Assembly (NCBI GenBank): GCA_004144345.1
Contig: SEEL01000006.1
Coordinates: 1-64,000 of the forward strand
Source of the DNA: Hyphomicrobiales bacterium
GTDB lineage: Bacteria; Pseudomonadota; Alphaproteobacteria; Rhizobiales; Devosiaceae
Reading direction: 5' to 3'
DNA length: 64,000 nucleotides
Shown: positions 8,874 through 18,236 of the stretch, piece by piece
How the letters are laid out: every line of letters starts with the position of its first letter
Position numbering within the stretch: the first letter of the stretch is position 1
Notes under the pieces: generated by a model
Seen by the model: the letters and a program-made list of their open reading frames with translations, nothing else
Database searches by the model: none
Told to the model about the DNA's origin: nothing
Translations under genes and position numbers: made by a program

Positions 8874-10718
8874 ATGAGCGACCACACCCACCCCCTCCAC
8901 CCCCGGCCCCGCGTGCAGCGTGAGGCCTGGGTCGACCTCAACGGCCAGTGGCAGTTCGCCTATGACGACGCGAACGCCGGCATCGACGAGCGCTGGCAGG
9001 ACGATGCCGCCCGCTTCGACCGCACCATCACTGTCCCCTTCCCGCCCGAATCCGAGATGTCGGGCATCGGCGACACCAGCTTCCATCCGGTGCTGTGGTA
9101 CCGCCGCAGCTTTACCGTCAGCGCCCACCCCGGCCAGCGCCTGCTGCTGCATTTCGGCGCCGTCGATTATCGCGCCAGCGTCTGGGTCAATGGCGACCTC
9201 GTCGCCACCCATGAGGGCGGCCACACGCCCTTCTCCGCCGACATCACCGCGAGCCTCGCTGCCGGCAGCGAGCAGATCGTCGTGGTCCGCGCCGAAGACC
9301 AGCCGCGCGACATCACCCAGCCGCGCGGCAAGCAGGACTGGGAACCGAAACCCCACGCCATATGGTATGACCGCACCTCGGGCATCTGGCAGGCCGTGTG
9401 GCTCGAGCCGGTCGCCGCGACCTACATCGCCGATTTCCAGCTGACCCCCGATCTCGTCCAGGGCAGCGTCAAGGTCGAGGCAACGCTCAACCAGGCGCAT
9501 CGCGGCTTCCTCGAAGTGCAGCTGCGAAAGGGCGGCGAAGTGCTGGCCCAGCAGCGCGTCATGGTGAGCGGCAATTATGTGGAGACAATCATCGTCATCC
9601 CGGCCGCGCAGAATGGCGTGCATCGCGGCGACCTCTACTGGATGCCGGACAATCCGAACCTCATCGACGTCACAGCGACCGTGCTCGACGGCGACTCGAA
9701 GGCCGGCGATACGCTGCAGAGCTACTTTGGCCTCCGCAGCGTCGGCTTTGCGCATGGAAGGTTTCTGCTCAACGACAAGCCGATGTTCGTGCGCTCCGTG
9801 CTCGAACAGGGGTTCTGGCCGAAATCGCATCTCGCGGCGCCCAGTGCCGATGCGCTCAAGGCCGAAGTCGAGCTCATCAAGTCGCTCGGCTTCAACGCCG
9901 TGCGCATCCACCAGAAGATCGAGGATCCCCGCTTCCTCTATTGGGCCGACAAGCTCGGCCTGATGGTGTGGGGCGAGATCGCCAATGCCTACGAGTACAA
10001 TGCGCTGGCGGTCGACCGGCTGACACGCGAATGGCTCAGCGCCGTCAAGCGCGACCGCAGCCACCCCTGCATCGTCACCTGGGTGCCGATCAATGAGAGC
10101 TGGGGCGTCACCGACATTGGCCTGCGCAAGGACCAGCAGGATTTCGCGACCTCGCTCTACCATCTCACCAAGGCCATCGATCCGATGCGCCCGGTGATCT
10201 CCAATGATGGCTGGGAGCACACCAAGTCCGACATCATCGGCCTCCACGACTACACGCAGTATCGCGAGCAGCTCGATGATCGCTATGGTTCGGCCGAAGC
10301 GATCGCCAAGACGCTCACCGAGATGCGCCCCACGCGCAAGCGCCTGCTGCTCAACCCCGAGGACAAGCGCGGCCAGCCGGTGATGCTCACCGAGTTTGGC
10401 GGCCTGTCGATCCATCCGGCGAAGGGCAAGGCGTGGTTCGGCTATGCCACGGCGCAGAGCGACGACGAATATCTGGCGATGATGAAATCGCTGTTCGACG
10501 CCATCTATGAAAGCCCCGACCTCGCCGGCTTCTGCTACACGCAGATCACCGACACGCAGCAGGAAACCAACGGCCTCTACGACGAGAACCGCAAGCCCAA
10601 GCTGCCGGTCGAAAAGCTGCGCGACATCATCTGGCAGCCGAGCAGAGCGGTGCCCACCGAGGCGCTCGACATCGCCCGCCAGAAGGCGCTGCGCGTCGCG
10701 TTCGGCCAGGTCATTTGA
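8874..10718 (+). CDS. GH2 family glycosidase
   Basis: The 614-aa cytoplasmic enzyme has the GH2 order: a jelly-roll sugar-binding domain at about 1-190 (WYRRSFTV, NGDLVATHEGGHTPF), an Ig-like domain at about 190-300, then a TIM barrel. The acid/base Glu408 is in PINESWG and the nucleophile Glu507 in LTEFGG. GH2 covers beta-galactosidases, beta-glucuronidases, beta-mannosidases and some arabinosidases. Given GH43, GH51 and GH127 neighbours, a side-chain galactosidase or arabinosidase for arabinan/arabinogalactan is likely, but sequence alone does not settle it. Its stop overlaps the TTG start of the next gene. Confidence 0.88.
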   Translation: MSDHTHPLHPRPRVQREAWVDLNGQWQFAYDDANAGIDERWQDDAARFDRTITVPFPPESEMSGIGDTSFHPVLWYRRSFTVSAHPGQRLLLHFGAVDYRASVWVNGDLVATHEGGHTPFSADITASLAAGSEQIVVVRAEDQPRDITQPRGKQDWEPKPHAIWYDRTSGIWQAVWLEPVAATYIADFQLTPDLVQGSVKVEATLNQAHRGFLEVQLRKGGEVLAQQRVMVSGNYVETIIVIPAAQNGVHRGDLYWMPDNPNLIDVTATVLDGDSKAGDTLQSYFGLRSVGFAHGRFLLNDKPMFVRSVLEQGFWPKSHLAAPSADALKAEVELIKSLGFNAVRIHQKIEDPRFLYWADKLGLMVWGEIANAYEYNALAVDRLTREWLSAVKRDRSHPCIVTWVPINESWGVTDIGLRKDQQDFATSLYHLTKAIDPMRPVISNDGWEHTKSDIIGLHDYTQYREQLDDRYGSAEAIAKTLTEMRPTRKRLLLNPEDKRGQPVMLTEFGGLSIHPAKGKAWFGYATAQSDDEYLAMMKSLFDAIYESPDLAGFCYTQITDTQQETNGLYDENRKPKLPVEKLRDIIWQPSRAVPTEALDIARQKALRVAFGQVI

Positions 10719-11746
10719 CCACCGATACCGCCTCCATCGAGGTCGGCCGGCCCGGCCGGGCCGCCGACCTCGATCTGTTCAAGACGCTGCTCGTCTGGGG
10801 CATGATCGCGGCCCATTGCATCCAGCTCCTGGCCTTCCGGCCGAAGCTGCCGGCAGTTGTGGTCAGTGAGGTCGTCAACCTCATCACCTTTTCGGGCTTC
10901 ATGTTCGCCTTCGGGCTCGGCATAGGCCTGTCGCGCGGCCAGCCCAAATCGTGGTGGGCACGGCTGAAGCCGGCGCTCCTGCTGCTCGTCGCCACCTGGG
11001 TGTCCGAACTGGCCTTCATGCTGCTGGTCGAGCGGGCCAATCTCACGCCCGACCTGCTGTGGAACATTCTTTCACTCAGCCGCCTCTATGGCTGGAGCGA
11101 GTTCCTCGCGAGCTTCTTCACGCTCTATCTGATTATCGCACTGGCGCGGCCGCTGCTCGTCGCCATCGGCAGCGCCTGGTACTTCCTCGTGCCGACGGCC
11201 CTGCTCTGCCTCGCCTCGACCCAACTCGTCGTCAGTGCGGATTTGCCGCTGCTGGCGACGCTGCTCGGCACCACGAACTTCGCCAGCTTCCCGCTCCTGC
11301 CCTATCTGCCCTGGTTCCTGATCGGCATCTATTGCGGCCGCCATCCAGAGCGGCCGCTCGCCGTCGACTGGGTCCTCGCCGTCGCGGCCACCGGCCTCTG
11401 CACGCTGTATCTCGTCTATTACGACTTCACTTGGCCGGGCCGTTTCCCGCCGACGGCGCTGTGGATCATCGGCCCCGCCCTGCTCCTCCTCGTCTATCTC
11501 AGCCTGTCGCGCCTCACCGCCAGACACATCGCCATCCCGCCGATCCTGCTCGGCGCCGGCCGGCATGTGCTCGCCGCCCTGCTCGTGTCCAACCTCGTGA
11601 TCTTCGGCCTGCGCTATTGGTTCGGCTTCCGGCTCGGCCAATGGTGGTGGACGCCGGTCCTGGCCATCGGGCTCATCGTCCTCGTCACGGTCTGGGCGGC
11701 CCTCCTCGACGCCCTCGCCGCGCGCCGCCGCGCCCGCGTCAGCTAG
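10715..11746 (+). CDS. Acyltransferase-like multi-span membrane protein
   Basis: The 343-aa integral membrane protein has about ten hydrophobic segments. The N-terminal pattern RAADLDLFKTLLVWGMIAAH resembles the start of acyltransferase-3 / DUF1624-type proteins, where a conserved R...LD and the His at the end of the first span contribute to O-acyl transfer. Translation probably starts at the TTG at 10715, overlapping the GH2 stop (TTGA), so the two are co-translated. Acyl modification or de-modification of glycans is a guess. I recognise the fold class only. Confidence 0.6.
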   Translation: MTTDTASIEVGRPGRAADLDLFKTLLVWGMIAAHCIQLLAFRPKLPAVVVSEVVNLITFSGFMFAFGLGIGLSRGQPKSWWARLKPALLLLVATWVSELAFMLLVERANLTPDLLWNILSLSRLYGWSEFLASFFTLYLIIALARPLLVAIGSAWYFLVPTALLCLASTQLVVSADLPLLATLLGTTNFASFPLLPYLPWFLIGIYCGRHPERPLAVDWVLAVAATGLCTLYLVYYDFTWPGRFPPTALWIIGPALLLLVYLSLSRLTARHIAIPPILLGAGRHVLAALLVSNLVIFGLRYWFGFRLGQWWWTPVLAIGLIVLVTVWAALLDALAARRRARVS

Positions 11747-11793
11747 AAGCCGAACAGGCTTGCCAACTGCGCCAAACCGTGCAAAAAGCCGCT

Positions 11794-11810
11794 CAGAAAA
11801 GCTTTTCCGA
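11794..11810. promoter_or_regulatory. LacI-type operator O1
   Basis: CAGAAAAGCTTTTCCGA contains the perfect 12-bp palindrome GAAAAGCTTTTC (11796-11807). Its exact inverted copy lies at 11860-11876. Even, A/T-flanked palindromes centred on GC are typical LacI-family sites, and a LacI gene is in the downstream operon (15112). Confidence 0.7.
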
Positions 11811-11859
11811 CTTCGTCACACTGGCTGCTCATGCCGAGCCGCCAAACGATGGCTCAGGC

Positions 11860-11876
11860 TCGGAAAAGCTTTTCTG
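11860..11876. promoter_or_regulatory. LacI-type operator O2
   Basis: TCGGAAAAGCTTTTCTG is the exact reverse complement of O1, with core palindrome 11863-11874. The centres are 67 bp apart. It lies about 60 bp before the binding-protein start, so repressor bound at both sites could loop the promoter region. Confidence 0.7.
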
Positions 11877-11935
11877 GATGCCGGGAGGAGTCCGTTTGCG
11901 GACCGGCAGAATGAGCTGGCAATAGGGAGGAACCG

Positions 11936-13198
11936 ATGAAATTGCCGAAGCTGATGATAAGCGCCGCCGTGGCGGTCGCCGCCTTGCTGGCGGCCACGCC
12001 GATGGGCGCTTTCGCCCAGGACTTGCAGATGTGGGAGCGCACCGGTGGCAACGCCACCATGGTGGATAAGCTCGTCGAGATGTGGAACGAGAAGAACCCC
12101 AACCGGAAGATCGTTCTCACCTATATCGAGCACTCCGAAATGGTGCCCAAGCTCGCCCAGGCGATCGCTTCGGGCGAAGTGCCGGATCTGATGGGGCTCG
12201 ACCTGATCTATGGCCCGCAATTCGAAGCAGCCGGCCAGCTCGAGGACATCACCGACTATTTCAAGGACGACGCCACGCTCAAGACCGCGAGCCCCGGCCA
12301 CATCCTCGTCTCGACCTACAATGACCGCCTCTATGGCGTGCCGCTCTATGCCGACGTGTCGGTGCTGTACTGGAACAAGCTCCTGTTCAAGGAAGCCGGC
12401 CTCGATCCGGAAGTCGGCCCGGCGAGCCTGCAGGACATCCACGACATGGCGGCCAAGATCACCGCCCTCGGCGATGGCAAATATGGCTACTACCTCCCCG
12501 GCAATTGCGCGGGCTGCAACATCTTCACCTTCGGCCCGCTGATCTGGGCGTCGGGCGGCAAGATCGAGCCGCTCGATGCCAATGACGAGCCGCTGGTGGG
12601 CGACAACATCGCCAAGGTGCTCGAATGGGCGCGCCAGATGCACAAGGACGGCCTGATCAATCCGGCCAACCAGTCCGAGAACGGCTCGACCTTCGCCGAG
12701 CAGCTCGGGTCGGGCAAGGTGGGCATCATGGGCACGGGCAATTTCAACCTGTCCCTGCTGCAGGCGCAGAACCCGGATCTGTTCAACAATGTCGGCGTGA
12801 CGTTCCTGCCCGGCCTTGAGCCCGGCTCGGCGGCGTCCTTCGCCGGCGGCGATATCGTCACGGTGCCCAAGGGCTCGAAGCGTGTTTCCGATGCGGTGGA
12901 CTTCATGAAATTCATCCTCTCGGACGAAGTCCAGGTCGAAGGCTATGCCAAGCTGCTCAACCTCACCACGCGCGGCGACATGGCCAACAACCAGTACTTC
13001 ACCGACCCGCGCGTCGTGAAAATGGCCTCGGCGCTCGATGTCGCCCGGACCCCCTACACGCTCAAATTCTTCGAGCTGATCAACTCCCCGCAGGGTCCGT
13101 GGCTGCAGATGCTGCAGCGCGTCTACTACACCGATGATCCGATCGATCAGATCATCACCGATGCGAAGGCCCAGATGAAGGCCATCGCCGCGGAGTAA
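11936..13198 (+). CDS. CUT1 sugar-binding protein, second system
   Basis: This is a 420-aa periplasmic binding protein with a signal peptide at about 1-25 (AAVAVAALLAATPMGAFAQ). The mature start is DLQMWERTGGNATMVDKLVEMWNEKNP-like, characteristic of family 1 solute-binding proteins for sugars. A strong AGGGAGG site precedes the ATG. It heads a transcript with two permeases, a LacI regulator and a GH127 enzyme, and is preceded by two LacI-type palindromes. The ligand is probably an arabino-oligosaccharide, perhaps beta-linked given GH127; this is an inference from context. No ATPase gene is in this unit. Confidence 0.92.
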   Translation: MKLPKLMISAAVAVAALLAATPMGAFAQDLQMWERTGGNATMVDKLVEMWNEKNPNRKIVLTYIEHSEMVPKLAQAIASGEVPDLMGLDLIYGPQFEAAGQLEDITDYFKDDATLKTASPGHILVSTYNDRLYGVPLYADVSVLYWNKLLFKEAGLDPEVGPASLQDIHDMAAKITALGDGKYGYYLPGNCAGCNIFTFGPLIWASGGKIEPLDANDEPLVGDNIAKVLEWARQMHKDGLINPANQSENGSTFAEQLGSGKVGIMGTGNFNLSLLQAQNPDLFNNVGVTFLPGLEPGSAASFAGGDIVTVPKGSKRVSDAVDFMKFILSDEVQVEGYAKLLNLTTRGDMANNQYFTDPRVVKMASALDVARTPYTLKFFELINSPQGPWLQMLQRVYYTDDPIDQIITDAKAQMKAIAAE

Positions 13199-13218
13199 CC
13201 GCCTCCCGGGCGGTCATC

Positions 13219-13249
13219 GGTCGCGGCATCTCGCAAGAGGGCCGCGACC
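13219..13249 (+). promoter_or_regulatory. Intercistronic stem-loop after binding-protein gene
   Basis: GGTCGCGGC (13219-13227) pairs perfectly with GCCGCGACC (13241-13249) between the binding-protein stop and the permease start. It lacks a T tract. The position mirrors the stem-loops downstream of the other binding-protein genes in this window. Confidence 0.5.
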
Positions 13250-13334
13250 ATCCCCGGGGCTGGCTGAACAGTTCCCTCAGCATCTAGTGTTGGCGCGCCG
13301 GCCCAGGCCGGCCGGAAGTCGCAAGGCGGGTTCG

Positions 13335-14213
13335 ATGTATTCCTCTCCCAGAAGCAAATGGCTGGGCCTGCTCTATCTGACGCCGGCGCTGCTGTTCGTC
13401 GCGCTCTTCACCGTCTATCCGCTGACCCAGATGATCTGGGTGTCGTTCAACAACTGGACGCTCATCTCGCCGCCGAAATTCGTCGGCCTCAACAATTTCA
13501 CCAAGGCGTTCAGCGATCGCCAGTTCTGGGTCTCGCTCACCTTCACCCTCAAATACACAGCCATCATCACGCCCATCCTGATGATCGGCGGCTATGCCGT
13601 GGCCCTGCTGGTCGCCGGCAATTCGCCGCTGCAGCGTTTCACCCGCACGATCGTCTTCCTGCCGGTGGTCATCGGCCTCGGCGCTTCGAGCCTCCTCTGG
13701 TACTGGCTGTTCGCCGCCGATGCGGGCTTCATCAACACCATCCTCAGGGATCTCGGCCTCATCCGGACGCCGATCCTTTGGCTCGGCGTCAATGCCGATG
13801 TCTCCAATTTCGCGATCATCATCTCGGTGGTGTGGAAGGTGCTCGGCTTCGGCATGATCCTGTTCGTCGGCGCCATCCAGGCGGTCTCGACCGAGGTCAA
13901 TGAAGCGGCGCTGGTCGATGGCGCGTCGGGCTGGCAGCGCGTGCGCTCCATTACCCTGCCCCTGACGCTGCGGACCATCCTCCTCGTCACGCTGATCTCG
14001 GTGATCGGCTCGCTGCTTGCCTTCGACCAGTTCTACATCATGACCGCCGGCCAGCCGCAGAACCTCACCGCGACCTCGGTGTTCTTCATCTATCTCAACT
14101 CCTTCCCCTATCTGAAGCTCGGCTATGGCGCGGCGCTGTCGCTGATCCTCGCGGTCTTCGTGCTGCTGTTCACGCTGGTGCAGATGCTGGCCACGCGCAG
14201 GAGCCACGCATGA
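13335..14213 (+). CDS. CUT1 sugar ABC transporter permease (MalF type)
   Basis: The permease is about 292 aa, starts MYSSPRSKWLGLLYLTPALLF, has six predicted spans and carries the EAA loop (EVNEAALVDGASGWQRVRSITLP). I prefer the ATG at 13335 with AAGGCGGG upstream; an in-frame GTG at 13287 would add 16 residues rich in Arg and Gly. The last codons overlap the next permease start by ATGA. Confidence 0.92.
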   Translation: MYSSPRSKWLGLLYLTPALLFVALFTVYPLTQMIWVSFNNWTLISPPKFVGLNNFTKAFSDRQFWVSLTFTLKYTAIITPILMIGGYAVALLVAGNSPLQRFTRTIVFLPVVIGLGASSLLWYWLFAADAGFINTILRDLGLIRTPILWLGVNADVSNFAIIISVVWKVLGFGMILFVGAIQAVSTEVNEAALVDGASGWQRVRSITLPLTLRTILLVTLISVIGSLLAFDQFYIMTAGQPQNLTATSVFFIYLNSFPYLKLGYGAALSLILAVFVLLFTLVQMLATRRSHA

Positions 14214-15112
14214 GCACCGTCACCGCCGACACCGCCATCGAGCGCGCCGCCATGCGGCCGGGCCTGTTCGCCGCCTTCTGGCAGGGGCGCACGAAGTATC
14301 TCCTCGGCGCCATCATGATCGCGCTGGCGCTGATCATGCTGCTGCCGATCTACGCCACCATCACCGCCTCGGTGAAGCTGCCGGCCGAAGCGGCCGCCAT
14401 CCCGCCGACCTATTTCCCGCAGAGCTTTTCGCTCGAAAGCTACGCCAAGCTCTGGGACTATCAGCACGGCCTGCCGCGCTATCTGTTCAACTCCTTCGCC
14501 ACGGCGTTCCTCGCGATCCTCTTCACCGTGCTGCTCACCGTCCCCGCCGGCTATGCGCTCGCCCGCTTCCCGATCCCGGGCAAGGAACTGCTGTTCGTGT
14601 TCCTGCTGACGGCGCTCATCATCCCCTACCAGGCGCTGCTGACGCCGATCTTCCTGATGTTCGCGCAGCTCAAGCTCACCAATTCGCTGGTCGGGCTCGC
14701 CATCATCCACACCGCCATCCAGCTGCCCTTCAGCCTCTACATCATGCGCAACTCTTTTGAGGCCATCCCGCGCGAGCTCGAGGAGGCCGCCGTGATCGAT
14801 GGCTGCAACAGTTTCCAGCTGCTGACCCGCATCTGCATCCCGTCCGTCATCCCCTCGATCGTCACGATCGCGCTCTTCGCCTTCATCACCTCGTGGAACG
14901 AGTTCCTCGGCGCGCTGGTGATGCTCAACAAGGGCGAGATGTTCACCCTGCCGCTGGTGCTCGCCGCCTCGCGCACCGTCAACATGCTGGGCGGCACCGA
15001 CTGGGGCATGCTGCAGGCGGGCGTGACCGTGTCGATCATTCCATGTGTTGCAGTGTACCTTCTGCTCCAGAAATATTACGTCTCGGGTCTACTCAGCGGG
15101 GCGGTGAAATAA
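14210..15112 (+). CDS. CUT1 sugar ABC transporter permease (MalG type)
   Basis: The 300-aa inner-membrane protein has six spans and an EAA loop (ELEEAAVIDGCNSFQLLTRICIP). It is coupled upstream by ATGA (14210-14213). Its TAA (15110-15112) shares a base with the start codon of the LacI gene, so importer and regulator are made from one mRNA. No ATPase follows; the one at 2491-3570 is the nearest CUT1 ATPase. Confidence 0.93.
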   Translation: MSTVTADTAIERAAMRPGLFAAFWQGRTKYLLGAIMIALALIMLLPIYATITASVKLPAEAAAIPPTYFPQSFSLESYAKLWDYQHGLPRYLFNSFATAFLAILFTVLLTVPAGYALARFPIPGKELLFVFLLTALIIPYQALLTPIFLMFAQLKLTNSLVGLAIIHTAIQLPFSLYIMRNSFEAIPRELEEAAVIDGCNSFQLLTRICIPSVIPSIVTIALFAFITSWNEFLGALVMLNKGEMFTLPLVLAASRTVNMLGGTDWGMLQAGVTVSIIPCVAVYLLLQKYYVSGLLSGAVK

Positions 15113-16185
15113 TGAGCGACGGACGGCCGGTGCGGACGGGGCGGCGGGGCCTCACCATCAATGATGTGGCGCGCGCCGCGGCGGTCTCGATCGGCACCGC
15201 CAGCAAGGCCCTCAACGGCACCGGGCACCTCCGCACCGAAACGCGCGAGAAGGTGCTGGCGGCGGCGCGTGAGCTCGGCTACCGGCCCAACGATCTGGCG
15301 CAGAGCCTCCATCGCGCCCGCTCGATGACCGTCGGGCTCATCACCAACGACTCGTTCGGCCGGTTCAGCTTCCCCATCGTCGAGGCGCTGGAGCAAAAGC
15401 TCGCCGACCAGGGCATCGCTGTCTTCATGTGCAACGCCACCGACGATCCGGCCCGCGAGCGCCAGCATCTCGAACAGCTGATGCGCAAGCGCATCGACGG
15501 CCTCATCGTCACCGCCCGCCGCGCCGACAAGCGCCCCGCCCTCGGCCCGCTCGTTCCGGGCCTCCCCATCGTCTACGTCTATTCGCAGGCCGATGACGAC
15601 AGCGCCCTCTGTCTCGTGCCCGATGACGAGGGCGGCGCCCGCCTCGCTGTCGAGCACCTCATCGGCCTCGGCCGGAAGCGCATCGCCCACATCGCCGGCC
15701 CCGAGCGCTTCGACGCCGTGCGGCTGCGCGCCGCCGGCTATCGCGCCGCCCTCGCCGCCGCGAACCTGCCGCACGACCCTGCCCTCAGCCTCAACGGCCC
15801 GTGGTCCGAGGCCTGGGGCCGCGAGGCCGTCACCACCCTCTTCGACGGCACCCGCCCGCGCCCCGATGCGATCTTCTGCGACAATGACCAGCTCGGCCGC
15901 GGTGCCATCGAGCAATTGCGCGAGCGCGGCATTTCCATCCCCGGCGAGGTGGCGCTGGTCGGCTTCGACAATTGGGACGTGATGGCCCTCGCCGCGCGCC
16001 CGCCGCTCTCCAGCGTCGACATGAACCTCAGTGCCCTCGGCCACGCCGCCGGCGAAGCGCTGCTCGCCCTGATGGCGGGCGAGGAGCGGCGCGGCATCCG
16101 CCGCCTGCCCTGCAGCCTCGTCATCCGCCAATCGTCTCAAGACCCAGAAGGCGGCGCCCTGCCGCCCGGAACGGAGCCCAAATGA
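15112..16185 (+). CDS. LacI-family transcriptional regulator
   Basis: This is a 357-aa repressor. An N-terminal LacI helix-turn-helix plus hinge helix lies at about residues 14-60 (LTINDVARAAAVSIGTASKALNG, ELGYRPNDLAQSL). A periplasmic-binding-like effector domain follows (VGLITNDSFGRFSFPIVEALE; PDAIFCDNDQLGRGAIEQLRE; VALVGFDNWDVMALA). The start at 15112 overlaps the permease stop; the end overlaps the GH127 start (ATGA). It probably represses its own operon through the two GAAAAGCTTTTC sites at 11.8 kb, with an arabinose-type sugar as inducer (inferred). Confidence 0.93.
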   Translation: MSDGRPVRTGRRGLTINDVARAAAVSIGTASKALNGTGHLRTETREKVLAAARELGYRPNDLAQSLHRARSMTVGLITNDSFGRFSFPIVEALEQKLADQGIAVFMCNATDDPARERQHLEQLMRKRIDGLIVTARRADKRPALGPLVPGLPIVYVYSQADDDSALCLVPDDEGGARLAVEHLIGLGRKRIAHIAGPERFDAVRLRAAGYRAALAAANLPHDPALSLNGPWSEAWGREAVTTLFDGTRPRPDAIFCDNDQLGRGAIEQLRERGISIPGEVALVGFDNWDVMALAARPPLSSVDMNLSALGHAAGEALLALMAGEERRGIRRLPCSLVIRQSSQDPEGGALPPGTEPK

Positions 16186-18089
16186 GCCAGTACCATCCCG
16201 TGCGTTTCGTCGATGTGCGCCTCGAAGGCGCGTTCTGGCGCGAGCGGCTCGAGACCGTGCTTACCCGCACCATCCCGAGCCAGCACAAAAAGCTCGGCGA
16301 ATACGGCATCCTCGATTCGCTGAAGCTGCCGCAGCCGCCGCCGCCGCTGCGCTTCCCGCGCCATGCCAACGGCTTTTCCGTGCAGGTGTTCTGGGATTCC
16401 GACGTCGGCAAATGGATCGAGGCGGCGAGCTATGCCCTGTCGCATCGCCGCGACGAGGCGATCGAGGCGCGCATCGAGGCCGTCATCGACGATTTCGAGC
16501 GCGCCCAGGCGCCCGACGGCTATCTCAATTGCTGGTATCTCGGCCGCGAGCCGGAACGGCGTTTCACCAACCTCCGCGACAATCACGAATTCTACAATGC
16601 CGGCCATCTGCTCGAAGGCGCCATCGCCTATTTCGAAACCACCGGCCGCCGCCGCTGGCTCGACATCATGGAGCGCTATCTCGCCCTCATCTGCCGCACT
16701 TTCGGGCCCGCCACGGGCCAGAAGCACGGCTATGACGGGCACCAGGAAATCGAGATCGCGCTGATCAAGCTCTACCGCCTCACCGGCGAGCGCCAGCATC
16801 TCGATTTCGCCACCTACCTCATCAATGAGCGCGGCACCCAGCCGCCGCACTTCTTCGACACCGAGCGGCAGGAGCGCGAGGCCAAGGGCTGGGAGGTGCA
16901 GCGCTACACCCAGGGCAATTACGAATATTCGCAGTCGCATCGCCCGGTGCGCGAGCAGACCAAGGTGGTCGGCCACGCGGTGCGCGCCATGTACATGTAT
17001 TCGGCCATGGCCGATCTCGCCGCCGAGCTCGGCGACGCCGCCCTCAAGCAGGCGTGCGAGACGCTGTGGAACGACGTCATGGTCACCAAGATGTATGTGA
17101 CCGCCGGTCTCGGCCCCTCGGCGCACAATGAAGGTTTTACCTTCGACTACGATTTGCCCAACCAGACCGCCTATGCCGAAACCTGCGCCTCGGTGGCGCT
17201 GATCTTCTGGGCGCAGCGCATGCTGCATCTCGATCTCGACGGCAAATATGCCGATGTGCTCGAACTCGCCCTCTACAATGGCGCGCTCAGCGGCCTCAGC
17301 CGCGACGGCGAGCATTATTTCTACGCCAATCCGCTCGAAAGCAACGGCGCCGCCGAGCGCTGGGACTGGCACACCTGCCCCTGTTGCACCATGAATGTCA
17401 GCCGCCTCGTCGCCTCGGTCGGCGGCTATTTCATCTCGACCGCCGCCGATGGAATCGCCTTCCACATCTATGGCGGCATTTCCGCCAGCCGCGACATCGC
17501 CGGCACCAGCGTCACGGTCCGCGAAACCTCCAACTATCCCTGGTCGGGCGATATCCGCATCGCCATCGACCCGGCGGCGCCGGCGAGCTTCGACGTCAAG
17601 CTGCGCATCCCCGGATGGGCCCGCTCGCACCAGCTCAAAATCAACGGCCAGCCGGTCACCGCAGCGCCCATCAATGGCTATGTCACCATCCACCGGCTGT
17701 GGACCGCAGGCGACGTGGTCACGCTCGACCTGCCCATGCCGGCCGAACGGCTCTACGCCCATCCCGGCGTCAACATGGACATCGGCCGCGTCGCCCTCAA
17801 GCGCGGCCCCCTCGTCTATTGCGTCGAGGAAGCCGACAATCCCGGCGGCGCCGTGCAGCGCCTGAAACTTCCCCGCACCGCCCAACTCGACGCGACCCAG
17901 CGCCCCGACCTCTTCAACGGCGCCATCACCCTCACCGCCCCCGCCCGCGCCATCGACCCCACGGACTGGCAGGACCTCTACCGCACCTCAGCCCCGCGCG
18001 AAGTGGCGTCGAGCCTCACCGCCATCCCCTATTACCTCTGGGCCAACAGGGGCAAAGGCTCGATGGTGGTGTGGATCCCGGAGGGGTGA
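16182..18089 (+). CDS. GH127 beta-L-arabinofuranosidase
   Basis: The 635-aa cytoplasmic enzyme starts at the ATG overlapping the LacI stop. GH127 enzymes (HypBA1 type) use a zinc-bound cysteine nucleophile. The matching residues are visible: Glu333 and Cys335 in ETCASVAL, and Cys401-Cys402 in CPCCTMN, where Cys402 aligns with the HypBA1 nucleophile. The (alpha/alpha)6 barrel spans about residues 10-420, followed by beta-sandwich domains. The enzyme releases beta-L-arabinofuranose from imported oligosaccharides such as those of hydroxyproline-rich plant proteins. A related specificity within the superfamily cannot be excluded. Confidence 0.9.
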   Translation: MSQYHPVRFVDVRLEGAFWRERLETVLTRTIPSQHKKLGEYGILDSLKLPQPPPPLRFPRHANGFSVQVFWDSDVGKWIEAASYALSHRRDEAIEARIEAVIDDFERAQAPDGYLNCWYLGREPERRFTNLRDNHEFYNAGHLLEGAIAYFETTGRRRWLDIMERYLALICRTFGPATGQKHGYDGHQEIEIALIKLYRLTGERQHLDFATYLINERGTQPPHFFDTERQEREAKGWEVQRYTQGNYEYSQSHRPVREQTKVVGHAVRAMYMYSAMADLAAELGDAALKQACETLWNDVMVTKMYVTAGLGPSAHNEGFTFDYDLPNQTAYAETCASVALIFWAQRMLHLDLDGKYADVLELALYNGALSGLSRDGEHYFYANPLESNGAAERWDWHTCPCCTMNVSRLVASVGGYFISTAADGIAFHIYGGISASRDIAGTSVTVRETSNYPWSGDIRIAIDPAAPASFDVKLRIPGWARSHQLKINGQPVTAAPINGYVTIHRLWTAGDVVTLDLPMPAERLYAHPGVNMDIGRVALKRGPLVYCVEEADNPGGAVQRLKLPRTAQLDATQRPDLFNGAITLTAPARAIDPTDWQDLYRTSAPREVASSLTAIPYYLWANRGKGSMVVWIPEG

Positions 18090-18236
18090 GGGGGGACGGA
18101 GCCACATCGGTAGCGGTGACGCGGCCGCTTCGCGCAAGGGGTGGGTGATGGAATGGTGCCGGGAACCGCCGTACGGCAGCGGCGCATTCCGCCAGACCGG
18201 CCGCAGTGAAATGTCCGGCGAGCGCCAGAAGCGGAC

